The notes: generated from the sequence alone by a model not told the origin. A stretch of DNA of 17,363 nt from Streptomyces sp. NRRL F-2580 (GCF_000720115.1 NZ_JOIR01000068.1:1-17363); one strand, 5' to 3'; counted from the stretch's first letter, positions 7,893 to 15,529 are shown. Numbers and translations: made by a program.

Positions 7893-7907
7893 CCTGCTGG
7901 GAGCAGG
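7893..7907. repeat. Small inverted repeat upstream of the LuxR-type regulator
   Basis: CCTGCT and AGCAGG form a perfect 6-bp inverted repeat with a 3-bp centre, about 70 bases upstream of the regulator's ATG. A possible -10 (CATACT, minus strand, 7860-7865) lies between them with no good -35 box. It could be an operator or part of the nearby terminator structure; evidence is weak. Confidence 0.28.
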
Positions 7908-7918
7908 TGTGAGGGGAA

Positions 7919-7948
7919 GGGCCCCGGAGAGTCACCTCCCCGGGGCCC
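7919..7948 (-). terminator. Strong hairpin terminator of the S8 protease gene
   Basis: GGGCCCCGG (7919-7927) and CCGGGGCCC (7940-7948) pair perfectly. One A/C mismatch follows, then three more pairs (GAG/CTC) around a four-base loop. The hairpin begins 12 bases past the protease stop codon at 7960-7962. It would end the long protease message before the LuxR-type regulator. Confidence 0.72.
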
Positions 7949-7959
7949 GACGGTGCGGC

Positions 7960-10900
7960 TCATCGCAGGCCGTACGCCCGGATGATCTCGTTCTTGACCC
8001 CGAAGCCACGGTCCGTCGCGGCGCTCGCGCGCAGAGAGACGAAGCCGCCGGGCCGCTTGGCCGTCGTGAACGAACCCGTCCAGGCGCCGCCGGCGTCCTT
8101 GGCCAGGGTCACCTTCTGCCAGGTGACGCCGTCGTCGTGTGAGACGTCGAGCGTCACTCCGGATACGGTGCCGGGCACGGTGCCGCGGTCCATGGACACC
8201 GGCTTGAGGGCGATCTGCTGCTTCGCACCCGCCTTGAGGTCGCCGTGCAGGTCCGACTCCAGCTTGTAGTCCAGGTTCAGCACCGAGAAGGGCTCGAAGG
8301 AGTCCGAGTCGACGGTGTCGGACATGAACGTCCACTCGGTGTGGGTGCGGGTCGACAGCCGGAAGACGTCACCGGGCCGTTCCACGTCGAGGACGGTGCG
8401 GTAGGGCAGGTTCCCCGCCGGTACCTCCACCCATTGCATGTCTCCGCTGACCGGGTTGTCGTGGATCAGCGTGCCGCCCTGGAAGACCCGCAGGTGGGAC
8501 GGTGTCTCACCCCACGGCAGGTAGCCGCCGAGACGCATGGTGTCGCTGGCGGAGGCCCACGCCTGCACGTTCCAGGTCATGTAGTTCTGCCAACGGGAGT
8601 TGTACACGCCGAAGGACTCGCTCTGCCCGGGCCGGGTCGCCGGAGCGAACCAGTCCAGGCGGGTGGTGCCGCCCTTGGCATAGGTGTTGTCACCTGACAC
8701 CATCGACCAGGGCAGCGGTCCGTCGACGCCCTGCGTGTGGAACTCCCTCCACACCTGGCCCGGGGTCACCCACTCGGTGCGGGTGCCCGGGTGCCACTCG
8801 GCCTCGGGAAGGTTGAACGACGGGCTGAGGGTGAAGTCGGAACGGTAGCCTTCCGCCGGCCGGCCGTTCGTGGCGGAGTAGTAGCGGGCGTCGATCCGGG
8901 CCAGGTCACCCTTGCCCGGCTTGTAGACCAGCGCCCGGTCCGGCACCCGGCCGGGGTAGTCCCGGGTCAGGTCGTAGACGAACGGCGTGTACTCGGTCTG
9001 CTTGACCGTCAGCTTGTCCTTGCCGCTCCTGGCCATGGAGACAAGGGCCTTGCCCGCGTCGCGGTGCACGGAGGCGACCGGGATGGCCGAGTCCCCGACG
9101 TACTCCATCAGGGTCCCGACGCCGTCGTTGACCACGATCAGCGCCTTCGCGCCGGCCGCGACCGCGGCCTCGGCGCGCTCCTGCGGCGCGACCTCGTCGC
9201 TGCGGTCGACGACGGCCACCCTGCCCTTGGCCTTGACGTTCTCGTACGCCGCTGCCGAGCCCTTGCCCGCGTAGACGACGTCCAGCCTGTCCGTGGCGGT
9301 GCCCAGGGCACTGCCCGCCTGCACCCGCGCATCGAGCCGGAGCCGACCGCCCGGCGTGCTGAGCCCGAGCTGCGGCTCACCCTTGCGCCAACGGGTGATC
9401 AGCATGAACTCGCCCTGCTCCATCGCCTCCGTCGGTGCGACGTAGACGTCGTCGTACGTCGGCGGCAGCACGTACGCGCTGCGGTAGTCCAGATACGGGT
9501 CGAGGCCCTTGTAGTGGACGTTGAAGTCGACCTTGCGCTGGCGGTCCTCGGTACGCTCCGGCGCCTCGGTCTGCAACAGGCGTGCCCTGCTCGCGTCCAG
9601 CACCACGTCGGCGGAGCCGCCCTTGAGCACGGTCTCCGGGTCTACGAGCACGGCCAGACCCGAGCGGTCCCCCTTCTCGCCCGCCACGTCGAGGTGTCCC
9701 GCGACCGTGTACGTACCCGGTGCCATGCGCATGGTGGTCGATCCGTCGACGTAGACCGTCCACGGCCAGACGTCCCCGGCGAGGTTGATTCCGACCCAGC
9801 CGGCCGCCGGCTTGCCGTCCCTCCCCACCAGCTTGATGTTCAGGTCGTAGCGCTCCTCCTCCTTGAGGAGCGCCACGGAGGTGCGGGTCACCGGCTGCCC
9901 GGTGGCCGCGTCCTTGGCCGTCACGTAGCCGACGTGCCGGCCTGCCGGGGCGGCCCCCGGGTCGCCGGTCACCGGGACGGCGGCGGTGCCGCCCGCCGGG
10001 ACGGTCACCTTGGCGGCTCCCAGCGTGAACGGCCCGCCGCCGGTCAGCGCGAGGTTCAGCGTGACGTCGGCGGAGCCGGTGTTGGTGAAGGTCAGGGCCT
10101 TCGTGACGGCGACGTCACTCGGCTGGTGCGGCCAGGTGTAGTTGCCGAAGAAGAGGGATCCGGTGGCGCGGACCGTGGTGTGCACGGCAGCGGCCACGTC
10201 GAGACGGCCGGTACCGACCTCGTACGGCGAGTACCCCTCGTCCAGGCCCTTCGCCGTACTCATCAGGTGTTCCTTGAGCTGTGCGCCGGTCCAGTCCGGG
10301 TGCTGCTGGGCCAGGATCGCCGCCGCGCCGACCACGTGCGGGGTGGCCATCGAAGTGCCGCTGATGGTGCGGTAGAAACCCTCGCCGCCGTCGGTCATCC
10401 GAGACGAGCGGGCCGCGGTGATGTCCACTCCGGGCGCCGCGATGTCCGGCTTCATGCCGCCGGAGCGGGTCAGCGGGCCGGTGCTGGAGAAACTTGCGAG
10501 CCGGTCCTGTTTGTCCGTGGCGGCCACGGTCAGCGCCGAGGCGGCCGCGCCCGGGGCGGAGATGCTCTCCGGTCCCGAGTTGCCGGCGGCTATGACGAAC
10601 AGCGTGCCGTACTGCGCGGAGAGCGCGTCGACCGTCTGCGACATCGGGTCGCTGCCGTCCGTCGGGTACGAGTCGCCGAGACTCATGTTGACGACGTCCG
10701 CACCGGACTCGGCGGCCCACTGCATGCCGGCCATGATCCAGGAGTCCTGGCCGTAGCCCTCCGCGCCGCCGAGCACCTTGCCGACGTACAGGTCCGCGCC
10801 GGGAGCGACGCCCTTGTTGGCGCCGCCGGAGGCGGCGCCCGAGCCGACGATCGTGCCGGCCACGTGCGTGCCGTGCCCGTTGACGTCGGTGACGGCCTCA

Positions 10901-11691
10901 CCCGGTACGAAGCTGGCGGTGGCGTCGATCAAGCCGGCGAAGTCGGGGTGGTCGACGTCGATGCCGGTGTCGAGCACCGCGATCTTGACGCCCTTGCCGG
11001 TGTAGCCGGCCGCCCAAGCCGTGGGCGCGCCGATCAGCGGCACGCTCTCCTTCAGGTTGGCCTTCACCCGGCCGTCGAGCCACAGCTTCGCCACACCGGC
11101 GCCCAACGTCGCGCTGCCCTGCGGCGCGACGGAACTCCAGAAGGTACGGGCCTGCCCCTTCTCGGTGCTGAGCACGGCACCGCCGATGTCCTTGAGACCG
11201 CGGGTCAGCCGGCTGCCCCGGGGCGCCGTCGGCTCGACGGCCGCGCCGGACCTGGTCCGGGCGTACGTCGCGATCAGCGGGACCGTGGCCGACTTCGCGT
11301 CGTCGTATCCCATCTCGATCAGGTCGGTGACGTTGAACAGCCGCCGGTCCAGCCGGTCCGTGCCCAGCAACGGCACGGCCTCGTCCGGGACGACGAACAG
11401 GTCTCCGTTGATCTGCTGGATCTTCACACCGCCGACGGCACTGTCCGGTCGGTCGACCTCGGCGGTCTGCTTGCCGTCGGCCATCGTGGTGACCGTGACG
11501 ACGTCGCCGGTGACCAGGGTGACCTTGTGGGTCGCCGAAGCCTTGGCGGGAACGGTGGGCTTGCTCGGAGCGGCCAGTGCGGGCGCTTGCAGCACCGCGA
11601 GCCCCGACGCCAGCAGAGGCACCGCGGCAGCGGCCGAGATCAGCTGCCGGCGCCTGCGCCGGAAGGCGGAGGACTGAGAGGAGGAGAACAT
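7960..11691 (-). CDS. Secreted S8 (subtilisin-like) serine protease, 1243 aa, with PA domain
   Basis: An extracellular endopeptidase. The N-terminus has five arginines (11-15), a hydrophobic core and APALA before residue 41, so it carries a signal peptide; the RR-x-L-I arrangement could also allow Tat export. A propeptide runs to about 215. The catalytic triad is D241 in AVLDTGID, H273 in NGHGTHVAGT and S447 in SGTSMATP, with oxyanion N371 in AAGNSG, so the enzyme looks active. After residue ~500 come beta-rich domains and a protease-associated (PA) domain at about 805-895 (GRVAVVDRSDEVAPQERAEA). The family commonly has long C-terminal accessory domains like these. The ATG lacks a ribosome site, and another ATG lies five bases upstream out of frame. 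It is probably transcribed from its own promoter, since a hairpin follows the kinase gene upstream. Confidence 0.95.
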   Translation of the reverse strand: MFSSSQSSAFRRRRRQLISAAAAVPLLASGLAVLQAPALAAPSKPTVPAKASATHKVTLVTGDVVTVTTMADGKQTAEVDRPDSAVGGVKIQQINGDLFVVPDEAVPLLGTDRLDRRLFNVTDLIEMGYDDAKSATVPLIATYARTRSGAAVEPTAPRGSRLTRGLKDIGGAVLSTEKGQARTFWSSVAPQGSATLGAGVAKLWLDGRVKANLKESVPLIGAPTAWAAGYTGKGVKIAVLDTGIDVDHPDFAGLIDATASFVPGEAVTDVNGHGTHVAGTIVGSGAASGGANKGVAPGADLYVGKVLGGAEGYGQDSWIMAGMQWAAESGADVVNMSLGDSYPTDGSDPMSQTVDALSAQYGTLFVIAAGNSGPESISAPGAAASALTVAATDKQDRLASFSSTGPLTRSGGMKPDIAAPGVDITAARSSRMTDGGEGFYRTISGTSMATPHVVGAAAILAQQHPDWTGAQLKEHLMSTAKGLDEGYSPYEVGTGRLDVAAAVHTTVRATGSLFFGNYTWPHQPSDVAVTKALTFTNTGSADVTLNLALTGGGPFTLGAAKVTVPAGGTAAVPVTGDPGAAPAGRHVGYVTAKDAATGQPVTRTSVALLKEEERYDLNIKLVGRDGKPAAGWVGINLAGDVWPWTVYVDGSTTMRMAPGTYTVAGHLDVAGEKGDRSGLAVLVDPETVLKGGSADVVLDASRARLLQTEAPERTEDRQRKVDFNVHYKGLDPYLDYRSAYVLPPTYDDVYVAPTEAMEQGEFMLITRWRKGEPQLGLSTPGGRLRLDARVQAGSALGTATDRLDVVYAGKGSAAAYENVKAKGRVAVVDRSDEVAPQERAEAAVAAGAKALIVVNDGVGTLMEYVGDSAIPVASVHRDAGKALVSMARSGKDKLTVKQTEYTPFVYDLTRDYPGRVPDRALVYKPGKGDLARIDARYYSATNGRPAEGYRSDFTLSPSFNLPEAEWHPGTRTEWVTPGQVWREFHTQGVDGPLPWSMVSGDNTYAKGGTTRLDWFAPATRPGQSESFGVYNSRWQNYMTWNVQAWASASDTMRLGGYLPWGETPSHLRVFQGGTLIHDNPVSGDMQWVEVPAGNLPYRTVLDVERPGDVFRLSTRTHTEWTFMSDTVDSDSFEPFSVLNLDYKLESDLHGDLKAGAKQQIALKPVSMDRGTVPGTVSGVTLDVSHDDGVTWQKVTLAKDAGGAWTGSFTTAKRPGGFVSLRASAATDRGFGVKNEIIRAYGLR

Positions 11692-11736
11692 GCCATGGGT
11701 CTATCGACCGAGCAGCGTCGGCGTGAAGGCCACAGG

Positions 11737-11769
11737 GTGGCAAGTCCCCGCCGTGGCAAGCATTTGCCA
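11737..11769. promoter_or_regulatory. Cluster of TGGCAA half-sites upstream of the protease gene
   Basis: GTGGCAAG occurs at 11737-11744 and again at 11753-11760, a direct repeat with a 16-bp period. The second copy forms an inverted repeat with TTGCCA at 11764-11769 around a 4-bp centre. On the minus strand TTGCCA at 11738-11743 matches a -35 box in five of six positions, with GACGCT 18 bp further on as a weak -10. The cluster lies 46-78 bp upstream of the protease ATG, a suitable place for a regulator or promoter. Confidence 0.5.
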
Positions 11770-11787
11770 GTCGTGAACCGTGCGAAT

Positions 11788-11830
11788 CCAGGCATGATCC
11801 GGACACTTCCCGCCGGCCTCCGATGCCTGG
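11788..11830 (-). terminator. Candidate hairpin terminator after the kinase gene
   Basis: CCAGGCAT (11788-11795) and ATGCCTGG (11823-11830) are a perfect 8-bp inverted repeat. An inner CCGG/CCGG stem may extend the pairing. The structure begins 31 bases past the kinase stop at 11862-11864. It would separate the kinase transcript from the protease promoter region that follows. Confidence 0.48.
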
Positions 11831-11861
11831 TCACCACCCGGTACTCCGCCGCCGAAGATCG

Positions 11862-13892
11862 TCAGCGCCAGGCGGGATGCCCCTCGGCGGCGCCGCCGGC
11901 CGTGAGCGTCCGCTCGCCGGTCTTGTCCGCGCGCACGGCCCAGATCACGGGCTTCTCGTACGGCCCGCGGACCAAGGCCACCCACGTGCCGTCGACGGAC
12001 CAGGCGGGATCCATCTCATGGGCGCTGGTGGCGACCAGTTCACGATCGCCGCTGCCGTCGGCGCCCACGAGGCGGATGTCGCCCTGAGTGCCCGTGCCGT
12101 AGGTCCCCGCCGTGTAGGCGAAGGTGGCTCCGTCGGGTGACCACACCGGGTCGAGTGCCGGATGGGGCAGCCGGGTCACCTGCCGCGGGGCACGGTTCGG
12201 GGCGGCGGGGTCGACCAGGTGGATCTGCCAGTTCTCGGGCTCCGTCTGCAGACAGACCGCGATGCTCTTGCCGTCCGGCGACCACGCGGGATCCTCGACC
12301 TGGCCCCCGCCCGAGGTGAGCTGGCGAGCCACGCCGTCGGCGACGGTGACCACGAACAGCTGCTGGACGCCGTCCTTCTTGCGGAGCACGGCGAGCCGGC
12401 TGCCGTCCGGAGACCAGGACACCCTGCCGCCGGCGATGGAGGTGATCCGCCGCGCGTTCGAACCGTCGGCGTTGGCGGTCCAGACGGCCGTGTCCTCGGG
12501 TGTGCTGCGGGTGAAGGCGAACGACCGGCGGTCAGGGGACCACTGGGGCAGGGTGTCGCATGCGCCCGCGCTCCCGGCGATGAGCTCCACGGGCTTCTCC
12601 GTCCCGGCGTCCCGGCGGGCGATGACGCCGTGGCACGTCCCGGGCCAGCCCGGGGCGGTGTCCTGCCGGATCAGCAGGGGGTCGGTCGGGAACGAGGCGG
12701 GGGCGGGGGCGGATCCGGTGGGCGTGGCGGCGCGTGGCGTGGAATCGTCCTTGGTGGAGTCGGTCCAGGGCTGCCACACGAACAGGCCGACGGCCGCGAG
12801 GGACGTGACGAGCACCGCGGCCGCCACCGCGCGGCGACGCCGGGGCTTCCCCGCAACGGCCTTCGGCACCTGCGCGGCGGTGGGGGAGAGCCGTGCCGCG
12901 GGGCCCGTCACGGTGCGCGACTGTTCCGTACGGGGCTCCGCGACGACGGGCGGGGCGGCGTCCGGTACCGGGAGGTCCCGCGCGGTGTCCGACGGGCCGC
13001 CGTCCGGCTCGGTGGGCCGCACCGCCGGTTCCGGGGCCGGGAGCAGCTGCGTCGCCGCTTCCGGCAGCCAGGAGCCGCCGTCCGGGTGGCGGACGGTCAG
13101 AGTGGCGAGGAAGGCGGCCGGGGTGGGCCTTGCCGCCGGGTCCTTGGACAGGCAGGCGCCGATGGCCTCGCGGAGTTCGGCGGGCACCGCGGTCAGGTCC
13201 GGCTCCTCGTAGACCACCTTGAAGTGCCTGGCCGCGGACGGGCCGTCGCCGAAGGGGGCGCCGCCCGCCGCCTGGGTGAGCACCACCCCCAGAGCGAACA
13301 TGTCGACCGCGGGGGTGAGCACCCCACCGCCGGTGAGCTGCTCGGGCGCCAGGAAACCCGGCGTGCCGACCTGCAGGCCGGTCTGTGTCAGGGACGTTCC
13401 GTCCAGGGCGCGCGCGATGCCGAAATCGATGACACGCGGCCCGTCCTCGGCGACGATGATGTTCGCGGGCTTGAGATCCCGGTGGATGACCCCCGCCCGG
13501 TGGATCGCCTCGAGTGCCTCGGCCAGGCCGGCCGCCAGGACGGTGAGCGTGTCCAGAGGCAGCGATCCGACGCGCGCGAGTACCGCTTGCAGGGTGGGGC
13601 CGGGTACGAAGGCCGTCACCAGCCAGGCCGGCTCTCCCTCCGGGTCGGCGTCGACCACCGGCGCGGTGTGGAAGCCGCCTACCCGCCGCGCGGCCGCCAC
13701 CTCGTCGGCGAACCTGCGCCTGAATCCGGGCTCGGTGCTCAGCTCGGGACGTACGACCTTGACGGCGACCGCACGGCCGGACCGGGAGCGGCCCAGGTAG
13801 ACCACGCCCATGCCCCCCTGGCCGAGCCGTCCCACCAGCCGGTAGCGGCCCTCGCCGAGCGAGGTGGGATCGCCCGTTTCGAGCGGCTTCAT
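11862..13892 (-). CDS. Membrane Ser/Thr protein kinase with TolB-like propeller sensor
   Basis: A 676-residue Hanks-type kinase. The cytoplasmic kinase domain (about 17-265) has the glycine loop LGQGGMGVVYLG, the ATP-binding lysine K45 in VAVKVV, the catalytic loop HRDLKPAN (137-144), DFG (156-158) and APE (182-184); all key residues are present. A proline-rich linker leads to one membrane helix at about 354-372, after a run of arginines. The extracellular part (about 400-676) carries repeats marked by WSPD at 451, 493, 537 and 584, WSVD at 631 and a final HPAWR. This fits a six-bladed TolB/PD40-type propeller that may sense a ligand or the cell wall. The ATG follows GGGGGA. A promoter lies upstream and a hairpin follows the gene. 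Its partner proteins are unknown; the adjacent secreted protease is one candidate. Confidence 0.94.
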   Translation of the reverse strand: MKPLETGDPTSLGEGRYRLVGRLGQGGMGVVYLGRSRSGRAVAVKVVRPELSTEPGFRRRFADEVAAARRVGGFHTAPVVDADPEGEPAWLVTAFVPGPTLQAVLARVGSLPLDTLTVLAAGLAEALEAIHRAGVIHRDLKPANIIVAEDGPRVIDFGIARALDGTSLTQTGLQVGTPGFLAPEQLTGGGVLTPAVDMFALGVVLTQAAGGAPFGDGPSAARHFKVVYEEPDLTAVPAELREAIGACLSKDPAARPTPAAFLATLTVRHPDGGSWLPEAATQLLPAPEPAVRPTEPDGGPSDTARDLPVPDAAPPVVAEPRTEQSRTVTGPAARLSPTAAQVPKAVAGKPRRRRAVAAAVLVTSLAAVGLFVWQPWTDSTKDDSTPRAATPTGSAPAPASFPTDPLLIRQDTAPGWPGTCHGVIARRDAGTEKPVELIAGSAGACDTLPQWSPDRRSFAFTRSTPEDTAVWTANADGSNARRITSIAGGRVSWSPDGSRLAVLRKKDGVQQLFVVTVADGVARQLTSGGGQVEDPAWSPDGKSIAVCLQTEPENWQIHLVDPAAPNRAPRQVTRLPHPALDPVWSPDGATFAYTAGTYGTGTQGDIRLVGADGSGDRELVATSAHEMDPAWSVDGTWVALVRGPYEKPVIWAVRADKTGERTLTAGGAAEGHPAWR

Positions 13893-13930
13893 TTGTCCCC
13901 CGTTTCACACCTTGCGCGATGAACAGCCTC

Positions 13931-13960
13931 TCCCTACCTGTCGTGCCGTCCACCAGTCAA
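13931..13960 (-). promoter_or_regulatory. Candidate promoter of the kinase gene
   Basis: On the minus strand TTGACT (13955-13960, five of six -35 bases) is followed after 18 bp by TAGGGA (13931-13936). The start would fall near 13924, about 30 bases before the kinase ATG. The -10 is imperfect, so this is a moderate call. The rest of the 204-bp gap up to 14096 shows no gene. Confidence 0.42.
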
Positions 13961-14096
13961 GCGAGGCCCTTGCGGAGACCGCCAAGGGGGCGTCGGGATG
14001 CTCGCCGGCGAGGGAGCGTCGGCGCAGGACCGGAGTCCATGAGCCGACCGCGCGGCCGCTGCCGGAAGCGTCCCGCGGTCTCGGGTGCGCGTGGGG

Positions 14097-14429
14097 TCAG
14101 GTCCCTTCACGGCGTGGTGTCCGGGGCGCGGGCGGGTCGTCGGCGAAGAGGGTGAGCAGCCTGGCGATGTCGCGGCCCGCTTCGGCGGGGTGGCGGAACT
14201 TCGCCCCGGGGCTGATGCGGTAGCGGTTGCGTCGTCCCTCGCGTACCCGGGTGAGGTATCCATCCTGCTCCAGGTCCGCGACGATCGCCTGGACGGTCCG
14301 CTCGGTGAGCACGCAGGTCTCGGCGACCTCTCGAAGGCGGACTTCGGGGTCGCGCGCGAGGGCGAGCAGGACGCGGGCGTGGCTGGTCAGGAACGTCCAC
14401 GACCCGTGGGGGAGGTCTTCATCGCCCAT
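14097..14429 (-). CDS. MarR-like winged-helix regulator, small
   Basis: This 110-residue protein is mostly a single winged-helix DNA-binding domain. WTFLTSHARVLLALARDP (11-28) leads into the recognition region LREVAETCVLTERTVQAIVA (32-51), the DLEQDGYLTRVREGRRNRYR wing (52-71) and a KFRHPAEAG tail. The same architecture is common in short actinomycete regulators related to MarR. I start it at ATG 14429, where GGAGG is almost adjacent. A GTG at 14474 would add 15 residues but would translate the proposed promoter. It diverges from the STAS gene, with 125 bp between the starts, so it probably controls itself and the STAS operon. No ligand-binding domain is visible. Confidence 0.85.
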   Translation of the reverse strand: MGDEDLPHGSWTFLTSHARVLLALARDPEVRLREVAETCVLTERTVQAIVADLEQDGYLTRVREGRRNRYRISPGAKFRHPAEAGRDIARLLTLFADDPPAPRTPRREGT

Positions 14430-14445
14430 GCCTCCAGCTTGCATC

Positions 14446-14474
14446 AATATTTGTATGTACGTCCTGTTTTTCAC
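14446..14474 (-). promoter_or_regulatory. Candidate promoter of the winged-helix regulator
   Basis: On the minus strand GTGAAA (14469-14474) and AATATT (14446-14451) are spaced by 17 bp, matching five and four consensus bases. The stretch from about 14440 to 14490 is far more AT-rich than anything nearby. It also holds TACGT (14458-14462) and ACGTA (14473-14477) as an inverted repeat with a 10-bp spacer, a possible operator. Confidence 0.42.
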
Positions 14475-14481
14475 GTATTTA

Positions 14482-14510
14482 TTGACGTAGGTCGTGCCGA
14501 TGCCGACGAT
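14482..14510 (+). promoter_or_regulatory. Candidate promoter of the STAS operon
   Basis: TTGACG (14482-14487) matches five of six -35 bases and is followed after 17 bp by GACGAT (14505-14510), which matches three of six at the -10. The predicted start near 14517 leaves a leader of about 38 bases before the STAS ATG. The -35 box lies eight bases beyond that of the divergent regulator promoter, so one bound protein could control both. Confidence 0.45.
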
Positions 14511-14554
14511 GCTGATGGGAGTAGAAACAGCCCCGGAACGTGTGGGGAGGCGTC

Positions 14555-14908
14555 ATGACCGCCATCGTGTCCGACCACCGCCCCTCCCTGCCGGAAGCGG
14601 CCGGCCTGGAGGTCGGGGTCATGCCCGGCCCACAGCCCGGGACGGTCCAGGTCGTGGTGAGCGGTGAGGTCGACTTCGACAACGCCACGCTCCTCCGCCA
14701 GGTCCTCCTGGCCGCCCTCGTCTCTCACCGCGCCACCCTCCTCGTCGACCTGGAGCGGGTGACCTTCTGCGACTGCGCCGGCCTCGGCACCCTCCTGACC
14801 GCCCGGCGCGCGGCCCTGCGGGCCGGGCGCAGCCTGCAGATCACGGCCGCCGGGCGCCGGGTCGAGCGGCTCATGAACCTCACGGACACCCGCTCACTCC
14901 TCACCTGA
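14555..14908 (+). CDS. STAS-domain anti-sigma-factor antagonist lacking the phospho-serine
   Basis: This 117-residue protein fits the SpoIIAA/RsbV fold. A beta-rich start (VQVVVSGEVDFDNATLLRQV, 31-50) leads to the central LLVDLERVTFCDCAGLGTLL (62-81) and the helical RRAALRAGRSL. Family members bind an anti-sigma kinase and free a sigma factor, and are switched off when a serine in the D-S-S/x-G motif is phosphorylated. Here that motif reads D73-C74-A75-G76, so neither usual serine is present. The start is ATG 14555 with GGGAGG four bases upstream; a GTG at 14540 is in frame but lies within the ribosome site. It is followed after 28 bp by the ANTAR/DUF5133-like gene, so the two are probably co-transcribed. 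The cognate anti-sigma factor is not in the window. Confidence 0.85.
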   Translation: MTAIVSDHRPSLPEAAGLEVGVMPGPQPGTVQVVVSGEVDFDNATLLRQVLLAALVSHRATLLVDLERVTFCDCAGLGTLLTARRAALRAGRSLQITAAGRRVERLMNLTDTRSLLT

Positions 14909-14936
14909 ACGCGTGCGCAAGAAAGCAGGGGATCCC

Positions 14937-15452
14937 ATGACCACGTCCGTCCCCCTCACCGGGGGTCGCGGGGCCGGGCACCGCGTCCCCGCGGCCGCCG
15001 CCACACATGTGCCGTCCGACCGAGCAGTCCTGCGGGCGGTGAGCACGCTGATGGCGACGACGCCGGCCCCGGCCCGCGAGGCCGAGCGCATCCTGTCCGC
15101 CGCGGCCGCAGGGGCCGGCCTGCCCGAGACCGTCCTGGCCGCCGCGGTACTCGACGCCTCCCGTGGCATACCCGTCCCGGTCCGTGCCGAGCGGTCTCTG
15201 CGCCGGGCCGTTCACTCGGCCCGCACCCCAGCTCCCGTACCGTCCGGGAGCCCGCACCTGATGCCGCTGAGGGAGGACGCCGAGAAGGCCCTCGGCCGGT
15301 TCTTCGAGACCCGCCTGCGCCTGACTGCCGCCCCCGCCGACCCGGAGGCACGCCGTGCCTTCGAGGACTCCCTCTTCACGCTGTGCATCCTGATGGGTCG
15401 GCCCTGCGCCGCCGACGCACTGCACGAGGCCGTCCAGTACGTCGAGGGCTGA
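14937..15452 (+). CDS. ANTAR-like / DUF5133-like small protein
   Basis: This 171-residue protein has two recognisable parts. Residues 27-75 (DRAVLRAVSTLMA, then AREAERILSAAAAGAGL) resemble the three-helix ANTAR RNA-binding domain, which lets transcription read through terminators. Residues 108-171 (LMPLREDAEKALGRFFETRL, then FEDSLFTLCILMGRPCAADAL) resemble DUF5133, a Streptomyces family of unknown function in which a TLCxxTG-type motif is typical. The start is ATG 14937 with AGGGGA just upstream; GTG 14913 is an alternative. It follows the STAS gene by 28 bp and ends three bases before a hairpin. The DUF5133 match is from memory of the motif. An RNA-binding antiterminator role is possible but not shown. 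Confidence 0.7.
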   Translation: MTTSVPLTGGRGAGHRVPAAAATHVPSDRAVLRAVSTLMATTPAPAREAERILSAAAAGAGLPETVLAAAVLDASRGIPVPVRAERSLRRAVHSARTPAPVPSGSPHLMPLREDAEKALGRFFETRLRLTAAPADPEARRAFEDSLFTLCILMGRPCAADALHEAVQYVEG

Positions 15453-15453
15453 C

Positions 15454-15480
15454 CCGATGGCCCCCGGCCCGGCCCATCGG
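15454..15480 (+). terminator. Hairpin terminator of the STAS operon
   Basis: CCGATGG (15454-15460) and CCATCGG (15474-15480) form a perfect 7-bp inverted repeat around 13 GC-only bases. It starts two bases after the stop codon of the ANTAR/DUF5133-like gene. There is no U-tract. Confidence 0.55.
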
Positions 15481-15529
15481 CAACGGAGAGTCGGTCGGCC
15501 AAGCTGAATGAGATGCCCCGACCCAGGAC

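Noticed and set aside
8737..12087. A 1116-codon plus-strand open frame opposite the protease and the 3' end of the kinase
   Set aside because: It is a product of GC-rich antisense codons. Its protein is low-complexity, rich in R, G, V and H, with no motifs, while the opposite strand carries a complete catalytic triad and signal peptide.
14001..14012. CTCGCCGGCGAG palindrome as a terminator of the winged-helix gene
   Set aside because: A 12-bp GC palindrome with almost no loop is common in such DNA, and it lies 85 bases from the stop codon.
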